A DNA stretch of 49,536 bases from Candidatus Planktophila lacus (GTDB lineage: Bacteria > Pseudomonadota > Gammaproteobacteria > Steroidobacterales > Steroidobacteraceae), in NCBI GenBank assembly GCA_943331345.2, contig CALQLF020000013.1:1-49536 (forward strand). Reading direction: 5' to 3'. The translations under genes and the position numbers were made by a program. A model generated the notes under the pieces. It did not search any database, was not told the origin of the DNA, and saw nothing but the letters and a program-made list of their open reading frames with translations. Each line of letters begins with the position of its first letter. The stretch's first letter is position 1. Of this stretch, positions 31,604-38,850 are shown in pieces.

Positions 31604-32008
31604 ATGGGGGCTTCTCGGCTTGCGGTCATCGACAGTTCGGCTTGGCTAGAGTATTTCGCTGGTGGGCCTAACGCGGAAGCGTTCGCGGCTCCCATCGAGG
31701 ACCTATCGCATCGGCTAGTGCCGACGCTCACCTTGTTCGAGGTGTTCAAGCGCCTGCTGTTGCAGGTCGGTGAGGCGCAGGCCTTGCGGGCCGTGGCCAC
31801 CATGCGCGCAGCGCAGGTGGTGGAGTTGGACGCCGATATCGCCGTAGAAGCGGCGCGCCTTTCTGCCCAAGCCGGGTTGGCCATGGCCGATGCGGTGGTA
31901 CTGGCCACGGCCCGAACCCGCGGCGCCGAACTTTGGACACAAGACGCGGACTTCGCGGGCCTGGCAGACGTTCGCTATTTCCCCAAGCGACCGGTGGCCG
32001 TCGGGTGA
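31604..32008 (+). CDS. PIN-domain ribonuclease toxin (VapC type)
   Basis: A 134-residue PIN-domain protein. The acidic active site is visible as D10 (AVIDSSAWLEYF), E46 (TLFEVFKR), D96 (MADAVVLATA) and D114/D116 (WTQDADFAGL). VapC toxins cut specific tRNA or rRNA sites; the target here is unknown. All catalytic residues are present, so it is probably active. It is two bases downstream of the antitoxin and convergent with gmk (27 bases apart). Confidence 0.9.
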   Translation: MGASRLAVIDSSAWLEYFAGGPNAEAFAAPIEDLSHRLVPTLTLFEVFKRLLLQVGEAQALRAVATMRAAQVVELDADIAVEAARLSAQAGLAMADAVVLATARTRGAELWTQDADFAGLADVRYFPKRPVAVG

Positions 32009-32035
32009 ACGCGCCTGCTGACAACGCCTTCGGCC

Positions 32036-32713
32036 TTACGGTTTCAGCAGTTCCGCCGCAAAGGCCGCCAGCCCCGGGCGGTTGACGCGCAGGTCGTCTA
32101 CGGCGGGGCCGCCGCCGGCATCGGCCACGCGGATGAGGCTGGCGAGCGCCTCTTCGAAAACGTCGTTAACCAGCACAAAACCGAACTCGGCCCAGTGCGA
32201 AAGCTCCGTGACGGAGTCTTGTAGGCGCCGCGCGATGACTTCTGCGCTGTCGGTGCCCCGTCCGCGCAGGCGCTGTTCCAGCTCTGCGCGCGAGGGCGGC
32301 AGAATGAACACCTGCACGGCTTCCGGTAGCTTGGCCCGCACCTGCTGCGCGCCTTGCCAATCAATCTCCAAAATGAGGCTTTCACCGCGGGCTAGTGCTT
32401 GTTGCACCACCTGCAGCCCGGTGCCGTAGTAGTTGTCGAACACGCGGGCCCATTCCAGCAATTCGCCCCGTTCCACCATCGCTTCGAAGGTGGTGCGGTC
32501 CACGAAGTGGTAGTCGCGACCATCCACCTCGTTCGGTCGCATGGGGCGCGTGGTGTACGACACGGAGAACTTCAGGTGCGGGCGCGCTGCCATGAGGGCA
32601 CGCACCAAGCTGGTCTTGCCGGTGCCGCTGGGCGCGGCGACCACGTAGAGGTGGCCGGGGGTTGTGGCCTGCTGCACCGAAACAGACTGTCTGCCCTCTG
32701 GCATTTCCTTCAT
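32036..32713 (-). CDS. gmk: Guanylate kinase
   Basis: A 225-residue enzyme phosphorylating GMP to GDP. The P-loop APSGTGKTSLV is near 28, the GMP-binding SVSYTTRPMRPNEVDGRDYHFV near 55 and the LEIDWQGAQQV segment near 110. The start at 32713 overlaps the stop of the upstream M24 gene (ATGA); an ATG three codons later is an alternative. It is about 15 residues longer than E. coli Gmk, mostly at the N-terminus. Confidence 0.95.
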   Translation of the reverse strand: MKEMPEGRQSVSVQQATTPGHLYVVAAPSGTGKTSLVRALMAARPHLKFSVSYTTRPMRPNEVDGRDYHFVDRTTFEAMVERGELLEWARVFDNYYGTGLQVVQQALARGESLILEIDWQGAQQVRAKLPEAVQVFILPPSRAELEQRLRGRGTDSAEVIARRLQDSVTELSHWAEFGFVLVNDVFEEALASLIRVADAGGGPAVDDLRVNRPGLAAFAAELLKP

Positions 32714-33951
32714 TCCAGTTCGAACAGTTGGTGGGGCATGGTGTGCAGGCATTCGGCCCCGTGCTCGCCGATGAGATAGCTGCTTTCCAAGTGGTAGGGC
32801 GCGACGGAGTGCCCGAAATACAGGAACTCAAAGTTGATGACCGTGCCAGGCTCGAGGACGAAATCCTTGAGGCGGCCGAAGGCAGGATAGGAACTGGGCA
32901 GCTCGATGATGTCGAGACCAATTGAGTGGACGAAGACCAGCAGCTTGCGGGGCGTCGGGATATCCAGATTCCAGGCAATTTGGCTGATGGCGCGCCAGGC
33001 CTCATGTGTGGTGCTACCGGCCTTTAGGAACCGCAGGGCTTCGCGTTGGCCGACATCGATGGCTTGGCAGATGCGGCGGTACTCGGCGCTTGCCGGGCCG
33101 ACATGCACGGTCCTCGACATATCGAAGGCATAGTTGGAGTACGTTCCCCAGCTTTCGAAGATGATGGTCTGCTTTTCGCGTACCTTCCAATCGTTGTCGG
33201 CGAACATCAGGTCTGGGAAGTACTCGCCGCCGTATTCGGCACCGAACTGCAACGCCTTCTGCGCTGCGATGACATTGGCTCCACGCTCCTGAAGGAACTG
33301 GCGGAAACGACCGGCCACCTCGTTCCACACGCGGCCCGGGCGAATCATCGGCATGATTTCTGCCAGCGCCTGCTCGTTCAATTGGGCGCCATGGCGCAGG
33401 AAGGCGATTTCCTGCGCCGTCTTCACTTTGCGGATGTCCAGCCAAACATCGTGCGCGTCACTCCAATGCAAATCCGTTAGTTCGCGTTGGACGTTGATGG
33501 CCAGACGCAGGTCGTCAAACCCGACGCGGGCGCCGGTGAGACCTAGGTCGGCGAGCGCTGCAGCGGTGCCGCGCACGATGTCCGGACACAGATCGCCGGT
33601 CACTTTTTGCGCATATAACGCTTCCACATCACTCTGCAGGGGGTCGAGCCTGACGGGCTCAGGCTCTCGGGCAAGAGCGGAGGTGTTCAGGAACTCCGTG
33701 ACTCGCAGGCGCGGAATCCAGGTGGGAGTTTCGAGCAGCCCGGCAATGGCGAACTCGGGAACCACCAGCATGGGCGCGATGGAGGGGTCGCGTGGCAGCA
33801 CGACTGCGGCCTGCGCTTCCTGGGAGCCCCATTCCATATTCCGGTTCCAGAACCCGGAAGCGTAATAAACATTGCGCGGGATAGCCGCGACCAAGGCGTC
33901 CAGCCCGGCAGCCTCCATCTTGGCCAGAGCACGTGAATGGTTGAGCAGCAT
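32710..33951 (-). CDS. M24-family peptidase-like protein (creatinase/Xaa-Pro dipeptidase fold)
   Basis: 413 residues: an N-terminal creatinase-like domain (1-150; DALVAAIPRNVYYASGFW) and a C-terminal pita-bread domain. Of the usual D-D-H-E-E metal ligands, the second Asp (YAFDMSRTV), His (VHSIGLDII), Glu (INFEFLYFG) and final Glu (YHLESSYLIGE) can be placed. The first Asp position reads FESWG instead of DFG-like, so one ligand is changed. It may be a dipeptidase with altered metal use or a creatinase-type hydrolase that needs no metal. It overlaps gmk by four bases, an unusual partner. The start is ATG 33951. Confidence 0.8.
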   Translation of the reverse strand: MLLNHSRALAKMEAAGLDALVAAIPRNVYYASGFWNRNMEWGSQEAQAAVVLPRDPSIAPMLVVPEFAIAGLLETPTWIPRLRVTEFLNTSALAREPEPVRLDPLQSDVEALYAQKVTGDLCPDIVRGTAAALADLGLTGARVGFDDLRLAINVQRELTDLHWSDAHDVWLDIRKVKTAQEIAFLRHGAQLNEQALAEIMPMIRPGRVWNEVAGRFRQFLQERGANVIAAQKALQFGAEYGGEYFPDLMFADNDWKVREKQTIIFESWGTYSNYAFDMSRTVHVGPASAEYRRICQAIDVGQREALRFLKAGSTTHEAWRAISQIAWNLDIPTPRKLLVFVHSIGLDIIELPSSYPAFGRLKDFVLEPGTVINFEFLYFGHSVAPYHLESSYLIGEHGAECLHTMPHQLFELE

Positions 33952-34122
33952 GGGGAAAAATCCTGCAGGGGGTTTGCAAAGCAAACGCGATGATGTTGGA
34001 CGCACAACCCCTTGTCCAGCACGCTATCCATAGCAGGCGGGATGATTTCGGTGCTGGTTAGTTCTGCGTTCGGCGACCCTACGGGAAATCCAAGATGGCC
34101 CGCGACTGACCGTGGAAAGCGG

Positions 34123-35259
34123 TTAAGGAAGTACCACGAAATTGCCACTGGCATTCACGCCGAGAATACGCACGGGCACATTCGGGCGGTTGCCCGTCTG
34201 CGGGTCGATGGTGATGGGACCGGTAGCGCCGGGATAATTCGTCGTGGCACGTAGCTGTCCCAGCACGGGCTCGAAGCTTGTGGTGCGGGCATCGGTGATG
34301 GCGCGGAACAGCAGTTTGGCCGAGTCATAGGTGAACGTGCCCCACACCCCCGGATTCGTGCCCGAAAAACGGGTGCGATAGGCGGCTGCGTAGGCGGTCG
34401 CGCTTGGCATCTGGTCGGGTTCCGGTACACCGCTGAAGACACAGCGCCGGCTGTCGGCTATGCCGGCAGTAGCCACAAAATCGGGGTCCTGGTTGGCCAG
34501 TCCCATGAAGCAGGCAGCGTTGCGGCCACCGGCCGCCTCCGTGGCCAAGGCCTTCGCGATGAGGCCACCTTCCGGGAAGTAGGTACTGACGTAGACCACC
34601 TGCGGCTGCAGATCGAGCGACTGACGGACGACGTCGGTGTAGTCCGCGCGGCCCGGGGTAATTGCCAAACGGATGGCCGTGATACCGCGCGCCATAAGGC
34701 CCGCTTCCATGCGCTGCGCCATGCTGCTGGTATAGGCAGAAGGGTCCACCAGTAGCGCCACGGTGGTGGGCTGCAACGCCGTGATGTAAGCAATCTCCGG
34801 CGGCGAGATCTGGCTGTTCTTGGGCTGCACAGTAACGCCTTGGCCCGTGGTGTCGTCGCTGGAAGTAAGGTGCACGGGGACGATGCCGTCGCGGGTGTAC
34901 TGCGGCAAATTCACCAAGCCCACGCCCGAGTTGTAGGGCCCGATGACTGCGACGGCGCCTTCTTGCTTTACCCGAGCAGCGACGGCTAGGGCTTGCGTGG
35001 GGTCGGCTCGGTCATCTGCTGGGACCAGCACCACGGGCCTGCCCAACACACCGCCGGCGCGGTTGACTTCTTCCACAGCCAACTGCGCGCCCCGCAGCAT
35101 GTCCTGCCCGTTGGAAGTCTGAGCACCGGTAAGCGGCGCTTCGAGCGCGATGACGATGGCGGCGGCGCTGTTGTGCTTTTTCTCGAAGCAGCCGGCTAAG
35201 GGCAAAGTCAGCGCGAACAGCGCCGGCAGAAGAGCGGCGCGAACAGGGAAATGCGGCAA
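34123..35259 (-). CDS. ABC-type branched-chain (LIV-like) substrate-binding lipoprotein
   Basis: 378 residues. A lipoprotein signal (ALFALTLPLAGC, Cys near 24) is followed by a type I periplasmic-binding fold: ALEAPLTGAQTSNGQDMLRG near 38, NRAGGVLGRPV near 65, IGPYNSGVG near 105 and a C-terminal GPITIDPQTGNRPNVPV segment. The best start is TTG 35259 with GGAA upstream; no ATG fits the signal. No permease or ATPase gene is near, so it is an orphan receptor. It is divergent from the exported nitrilase-fold gene and upstream of the putative ergothioneine operon, which could hint at its ligand. Confidence 0.85.
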   Translation of the reverse strand: MPHFPVRAALLPALFALTLPLAGCFEKKHNSAAAIVIALEAPLTGAQTSNGQDMLRGAQLAVEEVNRAGGVLGRPVVLVPADDRADPTQALAVAARVKQEGAVAVIGPYNSGVGLVNLPQYTRDGIVPVHLTSSDDTTGQGVTVQPKNSQISPPEIAYITALQPTTVALLVDPSAYTSSMAQRMEAGLMARGITAIRLAITPGRADYTDVVRQSLDLQPQVVYVSTYFPEGGLIAKALATEAAGGRNAACFMGLANQDPDFVATAGIADSRRCVFSGVPEPDQMPSATAYAAAYRTRFSGTNPGVWGTFTYDSAKLLFRAITDARTTSFEPVLGQLRATTNYPGATGPITIDPQTGNRPNVPVRILGVNASGNFVVLP

Positions 35260-35431
35260 GTGGAGGGTTCCGTTAGGGCCCTGAATGGGCGGACGCACGC
35301 GGAGTGCGGCTACAAAGGGTAGACCGTCCTTGCGGCGCGGACAACTGCGCCTTTTACCCAGTTTCGCCGCAAGCCACGGCGCGCTACGCTCCAACCACAA
35401 CACATACGGGCGAAACGCCCGAGGGGGGAGC

Positions 35432-36673
35432 ATGGCAAGCAAGAAAGACACCCAACCGGCCGACCGTCTGCGTCGGCAGTTCCTGCAGGGAGCAGGCTTG
35501 GCCGGGCTCGCTGGCGCGGGCATGGCGGCGTTCAGTGCTGGTGCTGGCGCAGAAGCGGCCCCGGCCCCGGCCGCTTCGCTTGGAACCCCCGCCGTGACGC
35601 GGGATGCCAAGGCGACTGTCTCCGCGGCAAAGCGCGGTGTCTACCTCTCCTCGCCGCTACGTCAGGACACCATCAGTGTCGCGGCGTTGCAGTCGCGAGT
35701 GCGTTCGGTGGATGTGCGGAACCTTGCCGCCACCATGCAAAGCAATCTGGATCATGTGCTGCGGCTGATTGATTTGGCACAAGGCTCTCCTGAGGAATGG
35801 GGCGGTGAGCAGCGCTGGGGTGGGCATCAAGACCTCATCTGCCTGCACGAGTTCCCGCTGCAGGGCTTCCAGCCATGGACGCGCAAGGAACTGCAGCGCG
35901 TCGCCATCGACTTGCCCGGCCCCGAAACGCAGGCCATTGGTGCGCGGGCCAAGCGCTATAACTGCTACATCGCCTTCGGCTGTTACGCGAAATTGAAGGA
36001 CTGGCCGGGCCACGTCATCAACATGTCGGTCATCGTGGGGCCCACGGGCGAGATAGTGTCCACACAGTGGAAGTCGCGCAACGCGCTCGGCTTGTTCGGT
36101 GAAGGCGCGCTTATTGGTACCACTACCTATGATGTGCTGGACCGCTATGTGGAAATGTATGGCTGGGATGCGGTGCTTCCCATCGCGCGTACGGATATCG
36201 GCAATATCGCCATGACGTCCGTAGGCATAGAACCGATTTTGTACCAGTGCATGGCGATGAAGGGCGCGGAACTGCTCATTCTGACCGTGACGGGCGGTTC
36301 TAATGCCGAATCGGCTAAGGCTACTGCACGTGCGAACCGTTGCTACACGGTAGGGGTAGGCAATTCAGTGTCGCCGGACAACCTCGGGTTCATGGATGCC
36401 GCCGGGGCGAAAGACGAAGGCACGGTCATCTGCGATGCGCGGGGTACGGTCATCGGGCAGACCGAAAACCACCACGAAGACATGGCTACCGCGAGTATTC
36501 CCATCGGCAGCTTTCGCAAGACGCGGCGTATGGCTGAAGTGCCCGTGGCACTGTTATTGCCAGTGTTGCAGCAGTACGAGCCGGTCTTCGGGCCGAATGC
36601 GTTTCTGGAATATCTGCCGACGGATTACAAGGATGGTGGTGCCTACCTGCGGCGACGGATGTCCGGCAAGTAA
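35432..36673 (+). CDS. Tat-exported nitrilase-fold (carbon-nitrogen hydrolase) protein lacking the catalytic Cys
   Basis: 413 residues. A twin-arginine signal (DRLRRQFLQGAGLAG, R14-R15) is followed by an Ala/Pro-rich linker and a nitrilase-superfamily domain (about 65-400). Glu of the triad is in LHEFPLQG (E140) and Lys in WKSRNALG (K214). The elbow that should carry Cys reads IAMTSVGIEPILYQCMAMKGAE, with Thr262/Ser263 where Cys is expected. The GAELLIL strand and the TGGSNAES loop confirm the alignment. It may be an inactive binder or use another nucleophile. The start is ATG 35432 with a GGGGGGAG site. Confidence 0.8.
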   Translation: MASKKDTQPADRLRRQFLQGAGLAGLAGAGMAAFSAGAGAEAAPAPAASLGTPAVTRDAKATVSAAKRGVYLSSPLRQDTISVAALQSRVRSVDVRNLAATMQSNLDHVLRLIDLAQGSPEEWGGEQRWGGHQDLICLHEFPLQGFQPWTRKELQRVAIDLPGPETQAIGARAKRYNCYIAFGCYAKLKDWPGHVINMSVIVGPTGEIVSTQWKSRNALGLFGEGALIGTTTYDVLDRYVEMYGWDAVLPIARTDIGNIAMTSVGIEPILYQCMAMKGAELLILTVTGGSNAESAKATARANRCYTVGVGNSVSPDNLGFMDAAGAKDEGTVICDARGTVIGQTENHHEDMATASIPIGSFRKTRRMAEVPVALLLPVLQQYEPVFGPNAFLEYLPTDYKDGGAYLRRRMSGK

Positions 36674-36708
36674 CCGGCACCGTCACCGCAGCTCCCGGTC
36701 TGCTGACA

Positions 36709-37035
36709 TTAACGGGCTGCCAACTTGGCACCGCCGATCGCCTGCTCTACACGCGCTGTAGCTTGCTGCAGCGCCTTGTAGCGGCACTCCTGCTCGGCCC
36801 GCATCTCATTCAGCTCACGCAGTTCTGGTGTCGGTCCGCACACCACCTTCACCGCGGCCCGGATACGTCGCTGTAGCGTTTGCAGGCCGGCTGGGCTGTT
36901 CAGGTCCAGGTCGGCGTAGCTGACGTTTTGACGACGAACCACGGGTTCGGCATTGCCGGTGGCCGCTCCGAGCAGCGATAACGCAAACAGCCCGGCGGCC
37001 CAATAGCGCCGCGGGGCTTTAGTCATGACTTCCAT
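36709..37035 (-). CDS. UrcA-family secreted protein
   Basis: A 108-residue protein with a Sec signal (cleavage near GNA-EP, residue 30) and the UrcA core: VSYADLDLNSPAGLQTLQRRIRAA, then VCGPTP and EQECRYKALQQATARVEQAI, with two Cys likely disulfide-bonded. The family is common in Caulobacterales, sphingomonads and Steroidobacter, and its function is unknown. The start at 37035 is preferred because GAGGAGA lies six bases upstream; an ATG at 37026 is a weaker option. It is convergent with the nitrilase-fold gene and divergent from the six-gene operon. Confidence 0.87.
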   Translation of the reverse strand: MEVMTKAPRRYWAAGLFALSLLGAATGNAEPVVRRQNVSYADLDLNSPAGLQTLQRRIRAAVKVVCGPTPELRELNEMRAEQECRYKALQQATARVEQAIGGAKLAAR

Positions 37036-37133
37036 GTGAATCTCCTCGCCCGCGTTCCTGCGAGCGTCCTCGGCTTCGAACATCACCCGACGGCCTGCCA
37101 CTTTTGGTGTGAGCAACCGTCGCAGCAAGGTTT

Positions 37134-37171
37134 ACGCCAACGCGCTTGGCGTTGTCGCCCTGAATTGGCGT
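37134..37171. promoter_or_regulatory. Repeated TTGGCGT half-sites upstream of the six-gene operon
   Basis: ACGCCAA (37134-37140) and TTGGCGT (37146-37152) form a perfect 7-bp inverted repeat with a 5-base spacer. A second TTGGCGT follows at 37165-37171, 19 bases later. This lies in the 192-base gap between the divergent UrcA gene and the urocanase homologue, about 57-94 bases before the operon start. It looks like an operator with a dimer site plus an extra half-site. No regulator gene is adjacent. Confidence 0.45.
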
Positions 37172-37227
37172 GCCGGGAGTGCCTGAACACGGCATCCATG
37201 GGCGTCGGGTTTCAGTAGAATCAGGCC

Positions 37228-38850
37228 ATGAACCCGGAAGCCCCAATGCGTTGTCGCGGCTGGCGACAGGAAGGCCTGCTGCGCCTGCTCGAAAACGTTC
37301 TTGCCGTCGGCGAAGACCCGGCCAATCTCATCGTGTATGCGGCCCTTGGCAAGGCTGCGCGCGATTGGCCTTCACACGACGCCATCGTCGCCGCGCTCCG
37401 CACCATGGAAGATGGCCAGACGCTGGTGGTGCAGTCCGGTCGTCCGGTGGCTTTGATGACGACCCATCCCGGTGCGCCTTTGGTGGTCATGGCGAACTGC
37501 AATCTGGTGGGACGCTGGGCCCGCGAAGACGTCTTCTACGACCTCGAGCGGCGTGGCCTCATTTGCTGGGGCGGTCTCACGGCCGGCTGCTGGCAATACA
37601 TTGGTTCGCAGGGTGTTATTCAGGGCACCTTCGAAATCTTTGCCTGCATTGCCACGCAACTCGGCTTACCGGATCTGCGCGGCAAGTTCATCCTGACCGC
37701 CGGTCTCGGTGGCATGGGTGGCGCGCAACCGTTGGCAGCGCGGTTGGCCGGGGCTGCTGCGCTGGTGGTGGAAGTAAACCCCGCGCGCATCGACAAACGG
37801 TTGAAAGCGGGCTATCTCGACGCTGTGGCAACCGACCTCGATTCCGCTCTGCAGGCCATTGCGGAACTCCAAGCCGCTGGCCGCGCTGGCTCCATCGGTT
37901 TGTGCGCCAACGCTGCCGATGTCTACCCGGAACTCGTCCGGCGCGGCATCACTCCGGATGTCGTCACCGACCAAACATCCGCACACGACCTCGTCTATGG
38001 CTATGTGCCGCGCGGTTACGCGGCGGGTCTTTCGCGCGAAGAAAAAGCCGCACAGGCGGACCGGCTGATGGCGGATTCACTTACGTCCATCGCTGCGCAC
38101 GTTGAGGCTATGCTGGCGTTCCAGGCGGGCGGTGCCGTGGTATTCGACAACGGCAACCTCATTCGTTCTCAGGCACAGCGTGCGGGTGTCGAGAACGCCT
38201 TCGCCATCCCGGTGTTCACCGAAGCCTTCCTGCGGCCGCTGTTCTGTCAGGGCATTGGCCCGTTCCGATGGATAGCGCTCAGTGGCAACGCGGCAGATAT
38301 CCGCGCCATCGACGCTCACCTGTTGGCGAACTACACCGACAACGCGATGGTGCAGCGTTGGATACGGCTGGCACCGCAAATTCCGTTCGAAGGATTGCCG
38401 GCGCGCATCGCGTGGCTAGGGCATGGGGAGCGAACGCGTCTGGCGGTAGAAGTGAATGGCATGGTGGCCCGCGGCGAACTGGCGGGTCCTATTGCGTTCA
38501 CGCGGGACCATCTGGATGCCGCGGCCATGGCGCATCCGAACATCATGACGGAGAACCTGCGCGATGGCAGCGATGCCGTGGCGGACTGGCCACTGCTGAA
38601 TGCGCTGCTGAATTGCGCTTCGCGAGCGGACCTGGTCACCCTGCATTCTGGCGGCGGTGGTTATGCCGGCTTCATGACGTCTTCCGGCGTTACTCTCATT
38701 GCAGATGGCACCGCAGCGGCTACCGCCAAACTTACTGTCACTTTGAACAATGACACTGGCCTTGGCGTGCTGCGGTACGCCGATGCCGGTTATCCGGAAG
38801 CGCTGGCCGCTGCCGAGCGGCATGGTCTGCAACCTTTGGTGGTCTCGTGA
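37228..38850 (+). CDS. Urocanase-family hydratase, predicted thiourocanate hydratase
   Basis: A 540-residue NAD+-dependent urocanase homologue (HutU is about 555). Family segments are GGLTAGCWQYIGSQGVIQGT near 115-133, the NAD loop GLGGMGGAQPLA near 159-170, DQTSAHDLVYGYVP near 248-261 and DGSDAVADWPLLNALLN near 445. The active-site Cys of urocanases, in ARICWxG, is Ala395 here (ARIAWLG), and the usual SLHHGGG strand reads TLHSGGGG. Both changes fall at the substrate site and fit a modified imidazole substrate. It is first of six overlapping genes; downstream genes specify a lyase, hydantoinase, carbamoylase and DUF917 protein. Ordinary histidine degradation is less likely because hutI and a normal hutH are absent. 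Confidence 0.85.
   Translation: MNPEAPMRCRGWRQEGLLRLLENVLAVGEDPANLIVYAALGKAARDWPSHDAIVAALRTMEDGQTLVVQSGRPVALMTTHPGAPLVVMANCNLVGRWAREDVFYDLERRGLICWGGLTAGCWQYIGSQGVIQGTFEIFACIATQLGLPDLRGKFILTAGLGGMGGAQPLAARLAGAAALVVEVNPARIDKRLKAGYLDAVATDLDSALQAIAELQAAGRAGSIGLCANAADVYPELVRRGITPDVVTDQTSAHDLVYGYVPRGYAAGLSREEKAAQADRLMADSLTSIAAHVEAMLAFQAGGAVVFDNGNLIRSQAQRAGVENAFAIPVFTEAFLRPLFCQGIGPFRWIALSGNAADIRAIDAHLLANYTDNAMVQRWIRLAPQIPFEGLPARIAWLGHGERTRLAVEVNGMVARGELAGPIAFTRDHLDAAAMAHPNIMTENLRDGSDAVADWPLLNALLNCASRADLVTLHSGGGGYAGFMTSSGVTLIADGTAAATAKLTVTLNNDTGLGVLRYADAGYPEALAAAERHGLQPLVVS

Noticed and set aside
35285-35431. Longer start for the Tat-exported nitrilase-fold protein
   Set aside because: The strong GGGGGGAG site before 35432 and the twin-arginine signal near the N-terminus favour the shorter protein.
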